Assembly: GCA_002197995.1 (NCBI GenBank)
Contig: NGZR01000001.1
Span: 6,758,001-6,822,000, forward strand
DNA: 64,000 nt
Direction of reading: 5' to 3'
From: Gaeumannomyces sp. JS-464
Taxonomy: Eukaryota; Ascomycota; Sordariomycetes; Magnaporthales; Magnaporthaceae
Shown: one piece after another, positions 23,244-34,602 of the stretch
Numbering within the stretch: the first letter of the stretch is position 1
Layout of the letters: each line of letters starts with the position of its first letter
Made by a program: the position numbers and the translations under genes
The notes under the pieces: generated by a model
Databases searched by the model: none
Told to the model about the DNA's origin: nothing
Seen by the model: the letters and a program-made list of their open reading frames with translations, nothing else

Positions 23244-25725
23244 GAGTGAGAGAGAGAGAGAGTGAGTAAGTAAGTATATTTAACGTCAGTAAGTCGGGAT
23301 CTACCAGTCCCTGCCTCCCAAGGGGCATATAACGTGCTAGCGCTACCTAAGCTAAACATTAGGCTACATGTTGCTATCCGGCGGCTAGCAGAATTAAACC
23401 CGAAAGCACACGGAGGTCGGGCCGCGTTCCGGCGCTCCTTGTTAGTGAGCGGGCGATCGGCGGTAGGGCGTATATATATACGCCAGGGCGTTGTAAAGCG
23501 CTGCGGGTGGTAGTAGTGCGTTCGGCCGGCGGGTATGCCGATAAAGGGGTGGGGCCGGGGTTTAGGCTGGAAGGTCCTCGGGACCCCCAGGGCCCGGCCG
23601 GAGGTGCGGGGAACTAACGAGCCTACTGTTGGTCCTGGTGGTACAAAGGAAAAAAGGTAAAAGGTGTAAGAGAATAAGGAAAAGGATATATGCGGGCTTT
23701 TTAGGCCCCGTTGTTATCGTCCAGCGATAGTATAGTAGTTGGTTGCTTCGACGAACGAAGCAAAAAGGGAGGGCTTTTAAAAAAGCCGTTTCCAATATCC
23801 AGGCCTGTCGAAAGCCGGGGAGGGGTCCGCTATAAGCCATTTATTTTCTGCCGTTTTAGCCAACCTGCAAAACACAAAGTGGGAAGGGGATTTGATGGAG
23901 GTGCGCGACAACAGGCACCCGAAGTGATTGGTGATTGTTCCTTGGCTACTTTACTAAATCGCGGGCTAGGGCGCGCGCAGGCCAAAATACCAGGGCCAGT
24001 GCATAGGCCTAAAGCTGTGGGGCACCAGTTGCCACCCACGTAACTCCAGGCCACCTTTAACAGGATTTGTTTTTTTCGCAGCGGCACGCGTTATCGTCTT
24101 CGTGCTGGAACTTTCGGTAGTACCAGTCGAAATCCCCGTGGCCGGTGCGTGCGGCTATTAGCCGTTGCAATACCTTCCGGTACAGTTGCAGCGCTTCGGT
24201 CGTGTATTATGGTACCGGCGGGAGGCTTATAACCTTATACCGATCCGGAAAGTTGTTTGTAAACCATGTGTTCCGAGCGTCCCGGGCTGTTTTCCGGGCT
24301 AAAGCCTTTACTCCGGCCACCGTTGGTTTAAAATGTTAGGGTATTGGCAAGGCCGATCCCAATTTTGCTTCGGCGTTTGCCTTTTCATTTTCGGGGATTC
24401 CCATATAGCCCGGGGATTAGCGTACGAATACCTAGTGTTTATTTATAACGCAATGGATTTTTTTAAAAGCCCTTTATAAACTATCAAACGCCGTGCTTAA
24501 ACAGCCGTTAGCCGCCGAAGTGTTATCGAGGCATAAGTGGAAAGTGTAGTTTCGAAAGCTCTAAACGGCTTTACGAAGGCCCATTTGGGCTTTTTCCGCC
24601 TCGCCGTCGAATACTTCCGCAAAATGCGCCAGCCGGCCGTGCCCGGAAAGTTTGCGTTGGCCGGCTTAGTGTATTACCCAGCCGTATCCAACTGCCCCGT
24701 TTTTTGCTTTAAACCCGTCGCTATATATTATAACGTCGGTAAGTGAAAAGGTGCGAAGCTACGCCGTATATGCTTTAGCGGCTGTTTGCTTTTTTTATAT
24801 AGCTACCGTAAGTTTTGTGTATTTATAAAAGACGTAGGCCGGGCGGGTGCAAGCCGGAAGGAGTTCGGCCGTCCTTTGCAAAAAGGTCGCAAGCTTGCCA
24901 GGTAAGCCTGCCTTAAGCCTTCGGGCGTTAATAGCCGGCTTGGCCGCTGCGGCTAAAGGGTGATTTTCCGGAACCGTATTTATACGGGCCGTAAAACGGA
25001 GGCGGGCTTGTTTTAACAGCGCCTGGGCGTTTGGAATGCCGGATTCGTAATGCAATGCGTTTATCGGTGTGGTTTTCCAAGCTAAAACCACTGCTTTAAA
25101 GGACGCGGTTAAAGCTTTATCGACCCGTTCGATTAAATGGCCTTACCGGATGATTTGCTATTATGCCGGCTTATACGGGTATGGTTTAGTTTTACCCCTA
25201 TACCATACCTCGGCCTCGTATAAAGCCGTAGGGATTATATCCGTTATAACGGCTTTGTAAACCGAATATGCCGATATCCTTTTTATCGGATTCGTAAACC
25301 TCCGGAAGTGGTTGGCAACGCTTTGGGCTTTTGCAGCCCTATTATCCACGTGGGCTTTAAAATTAAGCCTTTAATCGAAAAAAACCTTTAACTACCGTAA
25401 AGCTTTTATAGCTTGTTATATCGTAAGGCTTTTCGCCGTAACCGCTAGGGTTGTGGGATTTTTCCGCTTAAAAAAGTGCATAAGCTCGCACTTCCCCGGG
25501 TCGAAAGCCACTTTATTAGCCCTTTTTTAACGGAGGATTTCCGTTACCGTTACCCTTGCTTTACGAAAGCACTTTTCCGAAGTGCTACCCGTTACGCAAA
25601 TGCCTATATCGTCTGCGTATCCATACCTAACCGCTTTTGCTTTGGGTAGGATTTCGGCCATATAAAGCATAAATAAAACCGGTAACGCCGGTAACCCTTA
25701 AGGTAGCCCGCAGTTCGGGGAAAAA
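23244..25725 (-). mobile_element. LINE copy B, 3' half (RT C-terminal part, RNase H, 3' UTR), RIP-degraded
   Basis: Collinear with copy A 16994 to about 19296, but with many C-to-T/G-to-A changes and stops on the minus strand. RT YADD-region and RNase H remnants are readable only in pieces. The copy is cut at 25725 by a copia-type element and resumes at 34603. A separate 168-bp insertion lies at 23895-24062. Confidence 0.85.
23895..24062. mobile_element. 168-bp insertion in LINE copy B with 7-bp direct repeats
   Basis: Copy A reads straight from GGGGATTTG into the next bases, while copy B has 168 extra bases here. The insertion is bracketed by GGATTTG at 23888-23894 and 24063-24069. It has no coding capacity and no clear terminal inverted repeat, so it may be a short SINE-like or other non-autonomous element. 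Confidence 0.7.
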
Positions 25726-25997
25726 TGTTAAAATCAATGCTAAAAGTGATATAGGGAAAAGGATTGTATTAAAGGCATACTTTTTATTAGGAATTCCTAT
25801 AACTAGCGTAGGGGAAAAGAGGCTTTTATATAGATAAATAAAGTTATATATATACCGCACTTATATATAAATAAGTGCGGGGTAAGCGTTTCACTTACAA
25901 GGTAAGTGAAACACTTACAGGGTAAGTATAAACCCTAAATCACGCCATACGACGTAATTAATAACTTTAATATCTTAGTGCATTATATGCACTAACA
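25726..25997 (-). repeat. Copia 3' LTR (272 bp)
   Basis: Bounded by TGTTA...TAACA. It matches 34351-34602 over most of its length with few transitions. A purine tract lies next to its inner end on the minus strand (GAGGGGG), the likely plus-strand primer. Confidence 0.85.
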
Positions 25998-27053
25998 CCC
26001 CCTCGTAAATTATATAAGGTTATTAAAATTAATAACTTTAATAATTTATATAGGGGTTAGTGTTTTTATACCCTTTTTATAAAAATATATATAGGTAAAA
26101 AACCAAATAATTGGTAAAACCTTTAATACGGGAAAAAATTAAACCCATTAGTTTTTAATATATTAAAAACCTTTTATTATAAGGAAAAAATTAAAAACCC
26201 TTTTTTACATGGGAAAATTTATAAAAACCCATAATTATATTTGTAAGTAGCGTGTAAATAATAAGGCATTTCACCTAAAATTTAAACACTATTTTATATA
26301 TAAAAATCGTCATTTTTATATATAAAATACCTATAATAATATATAGCCACTTAATATATTACTTATAAAAGGAAAACTTATTAAATATAATTTTAATATA
26401 AATGGAAAAATGATATATATAATATATATTTTTATATATATTTATATATATAATAAAAACCATTTAAATTAGGGAAACCGTGGATAATATAAAATATAAA
26501 AATATAAACCTTTTATTCGGAATAAGCGCTAAAATACACCTATTAGCATTCCTTTATATTTTATATGGTAAAAACCCTAATATTAATATAAATATATATG
26601 TTAATATATTTATATTTTTAATTTTTTAATTAATACCTTTAAATTTAACGGGTTTCTTTTTTATTGGTGGAATAAGGCCAATATTTTTAATAAACCAATT
26701 AAATTTATTAGTATTAACAGCCTTTGTTAAGGCATCCGCAAGCTAATCCGGATCGTTTATATGCACTATTTTGCATTTATTTTCTGCAATACACTCACGT
26801 ATAAAATGAAAAGCAATATGTATATGCTTTGTTTTTTCGTAGTGGTTATTATTTAATGATAAATCCTTTGCGGAAATATTATCCGTTAAAATAATAGGGC
26901 ATTTAATGCTTTTCATTAAATTAATATTATTTAAAATATTATTTAAATAATTAAAAACATTATTAATATAAATAGCCTTTTTGCGGCTTTATTTAAAGCC
27001 ATATATTCAGCTTCCGTGGAAAACGTAGCAACGGTTTTTTGCTTTTTAATACC
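25998..27053 (-). other. Copia 3' internal region
   Basis: Very AT-rich. From about 26650 to 27053 the minus strand shows degraded continuation of the RNase H domain (for example near 27000, KATVATFSTEAEYMA-like with stops). Below 26650 no coding is seen. Confidence 0.5.
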
Positions 27054-27944
27054 TCAATTAATAAGATTATTACCTATTAAGGTAATAAAAGCTTCCGTGC
27101 TTTTACGGTCGTCCAGGTTATTTGCCCAATCCGAATCGGAATATATTTTAATAATTGCATTATTAATATTATTATTAATATTAAAATTGCAATTATAAAA
27201 TAAGCAATAATCCGGATATGCAGTTAAATATTGCCAAACCCTATTTAAAGCCGTAAAATGACTTTTATTAGGATTTTGCATATAACGGCTTAATATTATA
27301 ACCGAATATGCAATATCGGGGCGCGTTTTTAACGCTAAATATAATAAACCCCCAATTTGGCTTTAGAAATTTTTTATTTCCGATTTCGATGCTTGTAAAG
27401 TGCTTTTCCTTAACTTTTGGCCGGGTATAAAAGGTGTATTTACCTTAGGATATTTCCTGCCAAATTTATTTAATAAAGCCGTGGTATATTTAATTTGGCT
27501 AATATAAACCGTTTTATTTTTCCGGTTTATATTAATTTCATTACTTAAAAAGGTATATAATTCCCCTATTAATATTAATTGTAAATCTTTCGAAATATTA
27601 TTAAAAATTTCTTTAATAATATCCGTTTTAGGTCCCGTAGCTAATATATCGTCCACGTGGCACGCTAAAATAATAAGATATTTAGGGTGTATAAAAACGG
27701 CTTCATCGTACGGAAATATAATAAAACCATATTTTAATAATATAGTTTTTAAATGGTTATACCATAAACGCGGGGATTGTTTTAACCCATATAGCGCTTT
27801 ATTTAATTTGCAAATATAATTATTATTAACCGGCTTACCTTCCGTATTAATATTATTATAATTTGCAAATCCAGTTGGTTGGACCGTATATATATCCGTA
27901 TCGATATTTGCATGTACGAACGCATTTTTAACGTCGTATTGCAA
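27054..27944 (-). pseudogene. Copia reverse transcriptase and RNase H start
   Basis: The 27363-27944 frame has QYDVKNAFVHANIDTDIY, LNKALYGLKQSPRLWY and the catalytic VDDI, all diagnostic of copia RT. The 27054-27281 frame has RVWQYLTAYPDYCL and YSDSDWANNLDDRKST, the RNase H beginning. The two are separated by stops. Confidence 0.85.
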
Positions 27945-29129
27945 TATATCCCATCCGTTATTTACGGCTAATATAATAATTAACCTGTAAATTTCAGGGC
28001 GGCAGGTGGTAAAAATGTTTCCAAATAATTTAATCCGAAAATTTAGTTAAACCCCTGTATAACCCATCGGGCTTTATAACGTATAATATTACCGATTTTA
28101 TCGGTTTTTAAAGTATATACCCAACGACCGCCTAATATATTAATTTTATTATTAATATTATTAGGTACTTTAATTATATCCCAAGTGCTTTGGGAAATTA
28201 AAGTATTAATTTCTTCTTCCATTGCTTTTAACTAATGCTCCTTTTCGGGAGATTTTATGGCTTGCATATATGTATTAGGTATATTTATTATACCAAATAC
28301 CGTATTAACTTTATTAGTTAATAATATTATTTCGTTATCCCTTTCGAATATATAATTTATATATTCGGGTGTATCGAAATCTTTATATTTTTTAAAATCT
28401 GCATAATATTTATGCGATTTTATTGGAATTAATATTTCCAAATTGGAAGAATTTGTTATATTAGGTATTTTAACGCTTTTATTATTTTGCGGTAAAATTT
28501 CGGTGCATTTATTATTTAATAAGCGTTTTTTAATGCCGTTTTGGTCACTAGTTTTAATAGATTTTTCGCTATTAACAATGTTATTCGTATTAATATTTTT
28601 ATTAATATCCGTAATATTGTTATTACTAATACCGTTATTAATATTATTAATAATATTTTTATTATTATTAATAATATTACCTTCGATATTATTACCGCTG
28701 GGGTTATTTTCTCCTAATAATATATTTCCCAGGTTATGAGGAATTTCTTCCTTTTGTATTCGCAAAAATATATTTTCAAATTTTAACGTCCCGTGACCAT
28801 ATAGACTTTTTTAAGGTTAAATCCCATATTTTATATATGTGAGCCTCGTTCCAAAGCCTATTAAAATGCCTTTTAAACCTCGTTTATCGAGCTTTTTTTT
28901 GGGCGTTGTTTTTATAAAAACATAACGAACTAAAGGTATATAAATTAATATATTAGGTTTATATCCATTTTTTGCTTCGAAAAGCGTTATATTTTTAAGG
29001 AAAGAATGCGGCGTCCGGTTATATAAATAAACGGATGTTTTTAACGCCTTTCCCTATAAAAATCGAGGTAAATTAGCATTATAAATCATAGCTTTACTTT
29101 ATTTAATAAAGTTAAATTAGGCCTTTCGA
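27945..29129 (-). pseudogene. Copia integrase C-terminal to RT linker region
   Basis: The open piece 28232-28765 is dominated by Asn/Ile (NNI repeats) and ends IPNTYMQAIKSPEKEH. The last element resembles the linker just before copia RT. Other parts are broken by stops. Confidence 0.55.
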
Positions 29130-29837
29130 TTAATCCGTTACTTTCTTTAGTATACGGTGACTTTTTTGGTGGAATATGCCTAAAGAATTTAAAAAATTAT
29201 CAAATTCTTTATTAATATATTCCCCCCCGTTATCGGTAGCGAATATGTTAATTTTAGCACCTTTATTATTATTTTCGGCTTGTAGCCTAAAAATTTTAAA
29301 CGCATTTAACGCTTTATTTTTACTTTTTAGTAAAATAGCGGTTAAATAACGGGTTTTTTCGTCCATAAAGGTAATAAAATACCTATTTTTATTCCAGGTT
29401 TTAGGAGAAATAGGGCCGCAAATATCGCTGGCTATTTTAGTTAAATATTTAATATATTTAACCCTATTCTCGTTTAATGGCATTTTATGCCTTTGTGCAA
29501 GCATTTTAACTTCCGCACAATATTCGCAATTTTGGATATTAAATTTACTTTTATTAGTAATATTTGTATATCCATTTGTGGATTTAATTAAATTATATAA
29601 GGCTTTTTTATTTATATGCCTTAATTTTTCGTGTAACGATTTTAATTCGATTGGGATTTTACCCTTTTTAAATCGTTTGCTTATATTATTAATATTAATA
29701 TCCAGCTTACCTTTTAGGTTATTAATATTATTAATATTATTTGTAATAATATTAACATCCGGCTTACCTACCGGGCTATTAATATTATTATTTATATTAT
29801 TATTCGGATTTTCCGTATTTAATAATATTTTATCCAC
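29130..29837 (-). pseudogene. Copia GAG-pre-integrase and integrase core
   Basis: LHEKLRHINKKALYNLI and CEYCAEVKM form the zinc-binding pre-integrase part. SDICGPI, FITFMDEKTRYLTAILL and TDNGGEY carry the first two catalytic acids of the DDE core. An Asn-rich N-terminal part precedes these. The frame stops at 29130. Confidence 0.85.
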
Positions 29838-30405
29838 GTTTAAATTATTAGGGTAAATACTTTAATAGGTAAATAATATAAATTATTTATTATTTTACCT
29901 TTGGAAATAATATTTCCTGTATTATTATCTAGTAAAATAATACTAGTAGGGGTGGTTAAAACGGACGTATTTTTCATTTTCGAATGCGAAATTAAATTAA
30001 CTCCTAATTCCGGCACATAAAGTGCGTTTTTAATGAGTTTTTTAATTTTCGTATCCAAAATTGTATTAAAACGTCCCCAACTCCCTGGATTTTAATGCTT
30101 TTCGCATTACCCCACGATACTTCTTTTTTGTATTTAATAAATTCTAAAAAGATGTTTATTTCTTATAACTGCACTAGTAGTGCCGGAATCGGCTATAAAA
30201 TTATATTTATAATCCGTATTTTCCGTATTTTCCTTAAATTTTACCCCATTTAATTTATTTATTAAATCTTTTAAAGATTTATTAGTTAAATCCGATAATT
30301 CGGAATAAATTTGGGGATTTTTAGGAAAATCGTTATTTGAAAATAAACATACCTTTTTAACAATATCGAAATCGATTTCGAAATTGTTATTTTTAATTTC
30401 TTCGA
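29838..30405 (-). pseudogene. Copia protease region
   Basis: The minus strand at about 30150-30210 reads FIADSGTTSAVI, the aspartic protease active site. Downstream, KNALYVPELGVNLISHSKM (29840-30058) is the usual link to the pre-integrase domain. Stops interrupt both. Confidence 0.75.
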
Positions 30406-31426
30406 TTATATCGAGGTATTTTCGATATTTTCCGTATTTTTCGATAAATACGATTTATCCGTTTTTCCGGTTTTATTATTCTTATAGCTTTTCTTTACTT
30501 TATTAGTGTTTTTGCTATTAGAATTTTTATTTCCGGTATGCGAATTTTTATTCGTATTTTTCGAGTTGTTTTTTCCGGTATTTGCCGCTATTTTCTTAAT
30601 GGTATAGCAATTATCCGTATTATGCGTGTTATTTTTATGCAAAATACACCATTTTTCGGATTTTCCGGAAGGTTTTCGATCCAGTTGGCGGTTTTTATAA
30701 TCGTATTTATTATAATAGGCCTTTTCGGATCCGGAATCGTTATTTTCGTTATTATTATATCGGCGATTTTCGTCCAATATATTCGAAAATAATTGTTCCG
30801 TCGTATATGCTTGTAAATCCTGTCGATAATGCATATATATTGGATTTAAATCCATAAAAAGATTTATTATCCAATTTTTCCAATATTTAACTATTAATAA
30901 AAATAGGGGATATTTCGATATTTTTAATTGCAAATTCGTTAACGATAGCACGGGCTTTGTTAATAAATTTATTTAAATTGTTTAGGTTACAATTTAAATT
31001 AAAAAACCGTTTAAATAATACAAATAAGGAAGAAAAACCTTTTTTATCGTATAGGTTTTTTAGCAATTTCCACGCTTTTTCCAAAGTGGTAATACCGTTT
31101 AAATGTATTAAAAAGCCGTTTTCCAGCGTTTTCTTTAAGCTGGCTAACCTTTTAATATTGTCGATTTTTACCGATTTAAACGGTAATAAATTTTTATTCG
31201 AATTATTGGTATTCGAATTATTTTCGGCATTTTCTTCCTCGTTTTCGTTATTTTCGGAAAAGTCGTCGGTAATAACCATTGGTTTGTTTATATCGTTATT
31301 GTCGGTATATAAATCGGATATCGATTTAATATACCCTTCCTCGATTAAATAAGCTTCGCATCGAATAGCCCAAATTTGGTAATTCGATTCGTTTTTAAGC
31401 TTTTCGCCTTCGTATTTATGCGGCAT
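30406..31426 (-). pseudogene. Copia gag
   Basis: The first frame (30887-31426) starts MPHKYEGEKLKNESNYQIW, the common copia gag opening with a Trp motif. It includes KAWKLLKNLYDKKG. The second frame (30406-30951) has a zinc-knuckle variant WCILHKNNTHNTDNC and an Asn/Lys-rich tail. They overlap, suggesting one shift near 30900. Confidence 0.75.
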
Positions 31427-33183
31427 TTTTATATATAAATATATATATATAAATATATATTAATTGCATTATAACCGTAAATTTATTATAATAATATAAT
31501 AAACCCGGAATTATATAAAGAATTAAAATGCTTTTATAAATAAAAAGGGTAATAATAATTTTAAATATATATATAATATTTAAAATATTATTTTATACGT
31601 TTAAAACGTATATTTTAACTTGGAAAATTCACAAGTTTAAAAGTTTTTTTTAAGGAAAAAAACTTATATTAAAGTCCAGCTTTAAAATAAAAAAAACCTA
31701 TGGTTTTAATTTATTCTTCTTCGATTAAAAAATCGTTCCAGTATTCCGAATCGATAATATTGCGGATTTGGAAAAAATCCGTAAAAAATCGACACGAATC
31801 TTTTTTTTTACAATATTTCCAGCGTTATCGATATAATAATCGATATTTAACATTGTAATATCGTAAATTTCCTTTTTTTCGTCGGTACGACGTAAAGCGG
31901 GAATAATATAGTTAAGGGATTTTAAAAGATTAGAAAAATAGTAGTGGATATTTTTTTTGTCGGAAAGTTCGTCGACGGTATAAAGGAAATCGTAAAATAA
32001 ATGAAATAAATCGTTTGTTGGAAGTTCGGTATAGCAGCAAAAAGGTAAATCCTTTCCGCCAATGGGTAGTGTTTATTGCAAAGATTGCAGTGTTTTTAGG
32101 TGCGAATTCGTTGTGGTGGCCGGAGGGTTTTTCGCAATAAAGCTTGTTAAAAGAATATTGCAAAAAGAATAATTTAAAAGATTTTCGGTAATTTGGATAT
32201 CGATAGGGCCGTGCTTATATATATCCCAATAAGTGAAAAATAGGATTTTTTGCAAAGAAGAAGTAGGGTTGGTTGTGGTAGTGAGAAATTCCTTAGGAAT
32301 ATAGCGGGAGTAACGAATATTGTAAATATCTTGGCCGTCGGAGCGTTTTCCGGTGTTAAGGTCAATCCAAAGTGGAAGTCCCATATATGGGAGTAAAGAG
32401 AAAAATAAAAGGAATCGAATGGTGCAATCCGTGTGTTGATAGGTTAAAGGGTTGAAAAGATATTTGGGAAAGTAGTTAATGTGGTTATTTTTATTGTGTA
32501 AAACCACGATCTTTCGAAAGGACAAGTGCCTTCTTTTATATTGGCTGGATAGTCCTTGTTTTTCGCTTTCGGAAGCAGGTCGAATCGTCCAAATCGAGTA
32601 ACTGTTGCTTGCGTTGTCGAATTCTTTAAGTGAATCTCGAAAAAAAGACTTAATATAAAGTGATGCATATCGACCGTTTCAGCCGTTGTTTCCGCCGTTT
32701 CGACTGTTAGGTTCGTCCGAAAATCGAAAACCACAAATTGGCGGGGTTTATATGCCGACTGCGGGCTTTCATCCGTAGAAATTTTCGTTTTTCGTTTAAT
32801 TTTTCGAATCGATTTAAACTTCGTCCGAATAAATCGATGGTGACCGTTGTGACGTTTTTGCCGGGAGACCTGTTTCTGGACCCAAAAAAACGCGGGGAAT
32901 CCGGTGCAGGTGGCCGCATGCGGTTGCCGTTGCGAGGAAGGATCGAAAAGCGACGAAAATGACGTAAATGCTAAAACTATTAGTTTCTTTCTTTCATATT
33001 TTAAGCAAACCTTTATCGATTTGTATAGGGATTTTTGCGTGGGAATGAGGAGAATTTCCTCTATATAATGCCATATCCTCTTAGCCGTAAGATGGATGGT
33101 TCGAAGGGATTTTTCCAAAATATAAGTAAAAAAAAATGTTGTTTTTTTCTTTTTTTTTCTTTAACAAACCAGAATTGCTGCCA
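31427..33183 (-). other. Copia 5' leader, 1.76 kb, with unexplained ORFs
   Basis: This lies between gag and the inner edge of the 5' LTR. Next to the LTR the minus strand reads TGGCAGCAATTC, a candidate tRNA primer site. Two minus-strand open frames (32444-33118, 224 codons; 32073-32525, 150 codons) are readable but match nothing I recognise. A leader this long is unusual for copia elements. Confidence 0.5.
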
Positions 33184-33203
33184 TGTTAGGATCAATGCTA
33201 AAG
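33184..33203 (-). repeat. Copia 5' LTR, inner fragment
   Basis: Starts TGTTA and matches the first 20 bases of the left LTR. The remainder is at 34351-34602. The part 33189-33203 also serves as one target-site duplicate of the inserted retroposon. Confidence 0.75.
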
Positions 33204-34335
33204 TGAGTAAGTAAGTGAGTATATTTAACGTCATCTAGTCGGGATCTACCAGCCCCTGCCTCCCAAAGGGCATATAACGTGCTAGCGCTACCTAAGCTTA
33301 ACACTAGGCTACGTGTTGCTATCGAGGCGGCTAACAAATTAAACCATAAAGCAAGCCAGCAAAAAAAAAAAAAAAAAAAAAAAAAGGCCTACCTAAGGCA
33401 CACGGTGTTCGGGCCGCATTCCGGCGCTCCTTGTTAGTGAGCGGGCAATCGGCAAAAGGGCGAATAAACGCCGGGGCGCTGTAAGCGCTGCTGTTGGTGG
33501 TAGTAAAAGCAGTCGGCCGGCAAAGTGCCGGGAAGGTGCAAAGCCGGGTGTAAGCGAAGGGGGGGTACCGTTGTGGTCCACCCCTAAACCCGGCCAAAGA
33601 AAAGAATCGGGGGTTGGGGAGCCTATTCCCAGCCCAAAGTGCTCCTTATGTGTTTATCGCGTGTTAACGATACGCTGCGCGGTTTGCCAATCGTAGGACG
33701 ATCGAAGCCGTGCACGATACGGGTAACAAACAGAACCGCTCAGGATCTTAAAAATTTTGCGCGTGCGTGCTTATGCAGCAGGCCAAACTTGCGCCGTGCG
33801 TGTCGTGGGTGCGGTCGACCGAGGAGGAGTTGCGTGGGTGGTAGGGACGAGAAGTCCCGAAAATGGCGGGGGACGGCGGCGGCCGGGCCGGCTATTCGTC
33901 CAATGTGTTCTAACTGCTTGCCGGCCTGCAGTTTTCTTGTGCATTTCGGAATCGTTTCGGCTCGGTGCACGAGGCGAAAGCGAAAAGGAAGTCGAAGGGC
34001 GGTTTGGTGATGCGCGGAGGTTGGAGCACCCCGATTGTCGAAGGTTTCGGCGCGCGCGAGGCGCGCCCTGGGCGATAGGGTGCAGGCCTTCCCATCAGCT
34101 GGCAATAGGCACCCCGAACCTTTGCCAGCCTACTTTTTCTGCTCTTTTGGCCCAGTTGCGTTGCCGACGTCGTTGTTGAAAGGAGTCGGAAAACGCGGTT
34201 TAAACAGGGCCAAATGGCCTATTAGAACCTGTTGTGCATCCGGCTCATTTTGGTGGCCCGCAACACCAAAATGGCCGGGTTTCCTTAGCGGCCACTAACA
34301 GTGGGTTCGACAGGAAGATTTTTTCGGGGGAAGGT
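33204..34335 (-). mobile_element. Non-autonomous retroposon (1.13 kb) sharing the LINE 3' tail, inside the copia LTR
   Basis: It is flanked by 15-bp duplicates, GGATCAATGCTAAAG (33189-33203) and GGATTAATGCTAAAG (34336-34350), which differ by one transition. On the minus strand it ends with the same 3' tail as LINE A/B (33204 to about 33560, repeats of GAGT on the plus strand). An A run (33360-33384, plus strand) interrupts that part. The remaining 0.75 kb is unlike the LINE and has no RT. A hairpin CATTTTGGTG/CACCAAAATG lies at about 34246-34274 near its 5' end. Confidence 0.7.
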
Positions 34336-34602
34336 GGATTAATGCTAAAGGTGATATAGGGAAAAGGATTGTATTAAAGGCATACTTTTTATTAGGAATT
34401 CTTATAACTAGCGCAGGGGAAAAAAGGCCTTTATATAAATAAATAAAGTTATATATATACCGCACTTATATATAAATAAGTGCGGGGTAAGCGTTTTACT
34501 TACAAGGTAAGTGAAACACTTATAGGGTAAGTATAAAACCTAAATCACGCTATACGACGTAATTAATAACTTTAATATCTTAGTGCATTATATGCACTAA
34601 CA
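34336..34602 (-). repeat. Copia 5' LTR, outer fragment
   Basis: 34351-34602 matches the left LTR to its TAACA end, and 34336-34350 is the second copy of the 15-bp target duplication. Outside lies the AAAAA target duplicate. Confidence 0.85.

Larger units (their letters stand above)
25726..34602 (-). mobile_element. Copia-type (Ty1/copia) LTR retrotransposon inserted in LINE copy B
   Basis: LTRs begin TGTTA and end TAACA. The left LTR is 25726-25997. The right LTR is 33184-33203 plus 34351-34602, split by a later insertion. The flanking five-base duplication is AAAAA (25721-25725 and 34603-34607), and the LINE sequence continues across the element. On the minus strand the order is leader, gag, protease, integrase, reverse transcriptase, RNase H, which is copia order. 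Base composition is very AT-rich, so Asn/Lys/Ile dominate, and the frames carry stops. Confidence 0.85.

Noticed and set aside
28443..28739. Plus-strand hydrophobic ORF rich in Leu/Ile
   Set aside because: It is the complement of an Asn-rich (NNI) copia stretch, so the apparent membrane protein is a composition artefact.
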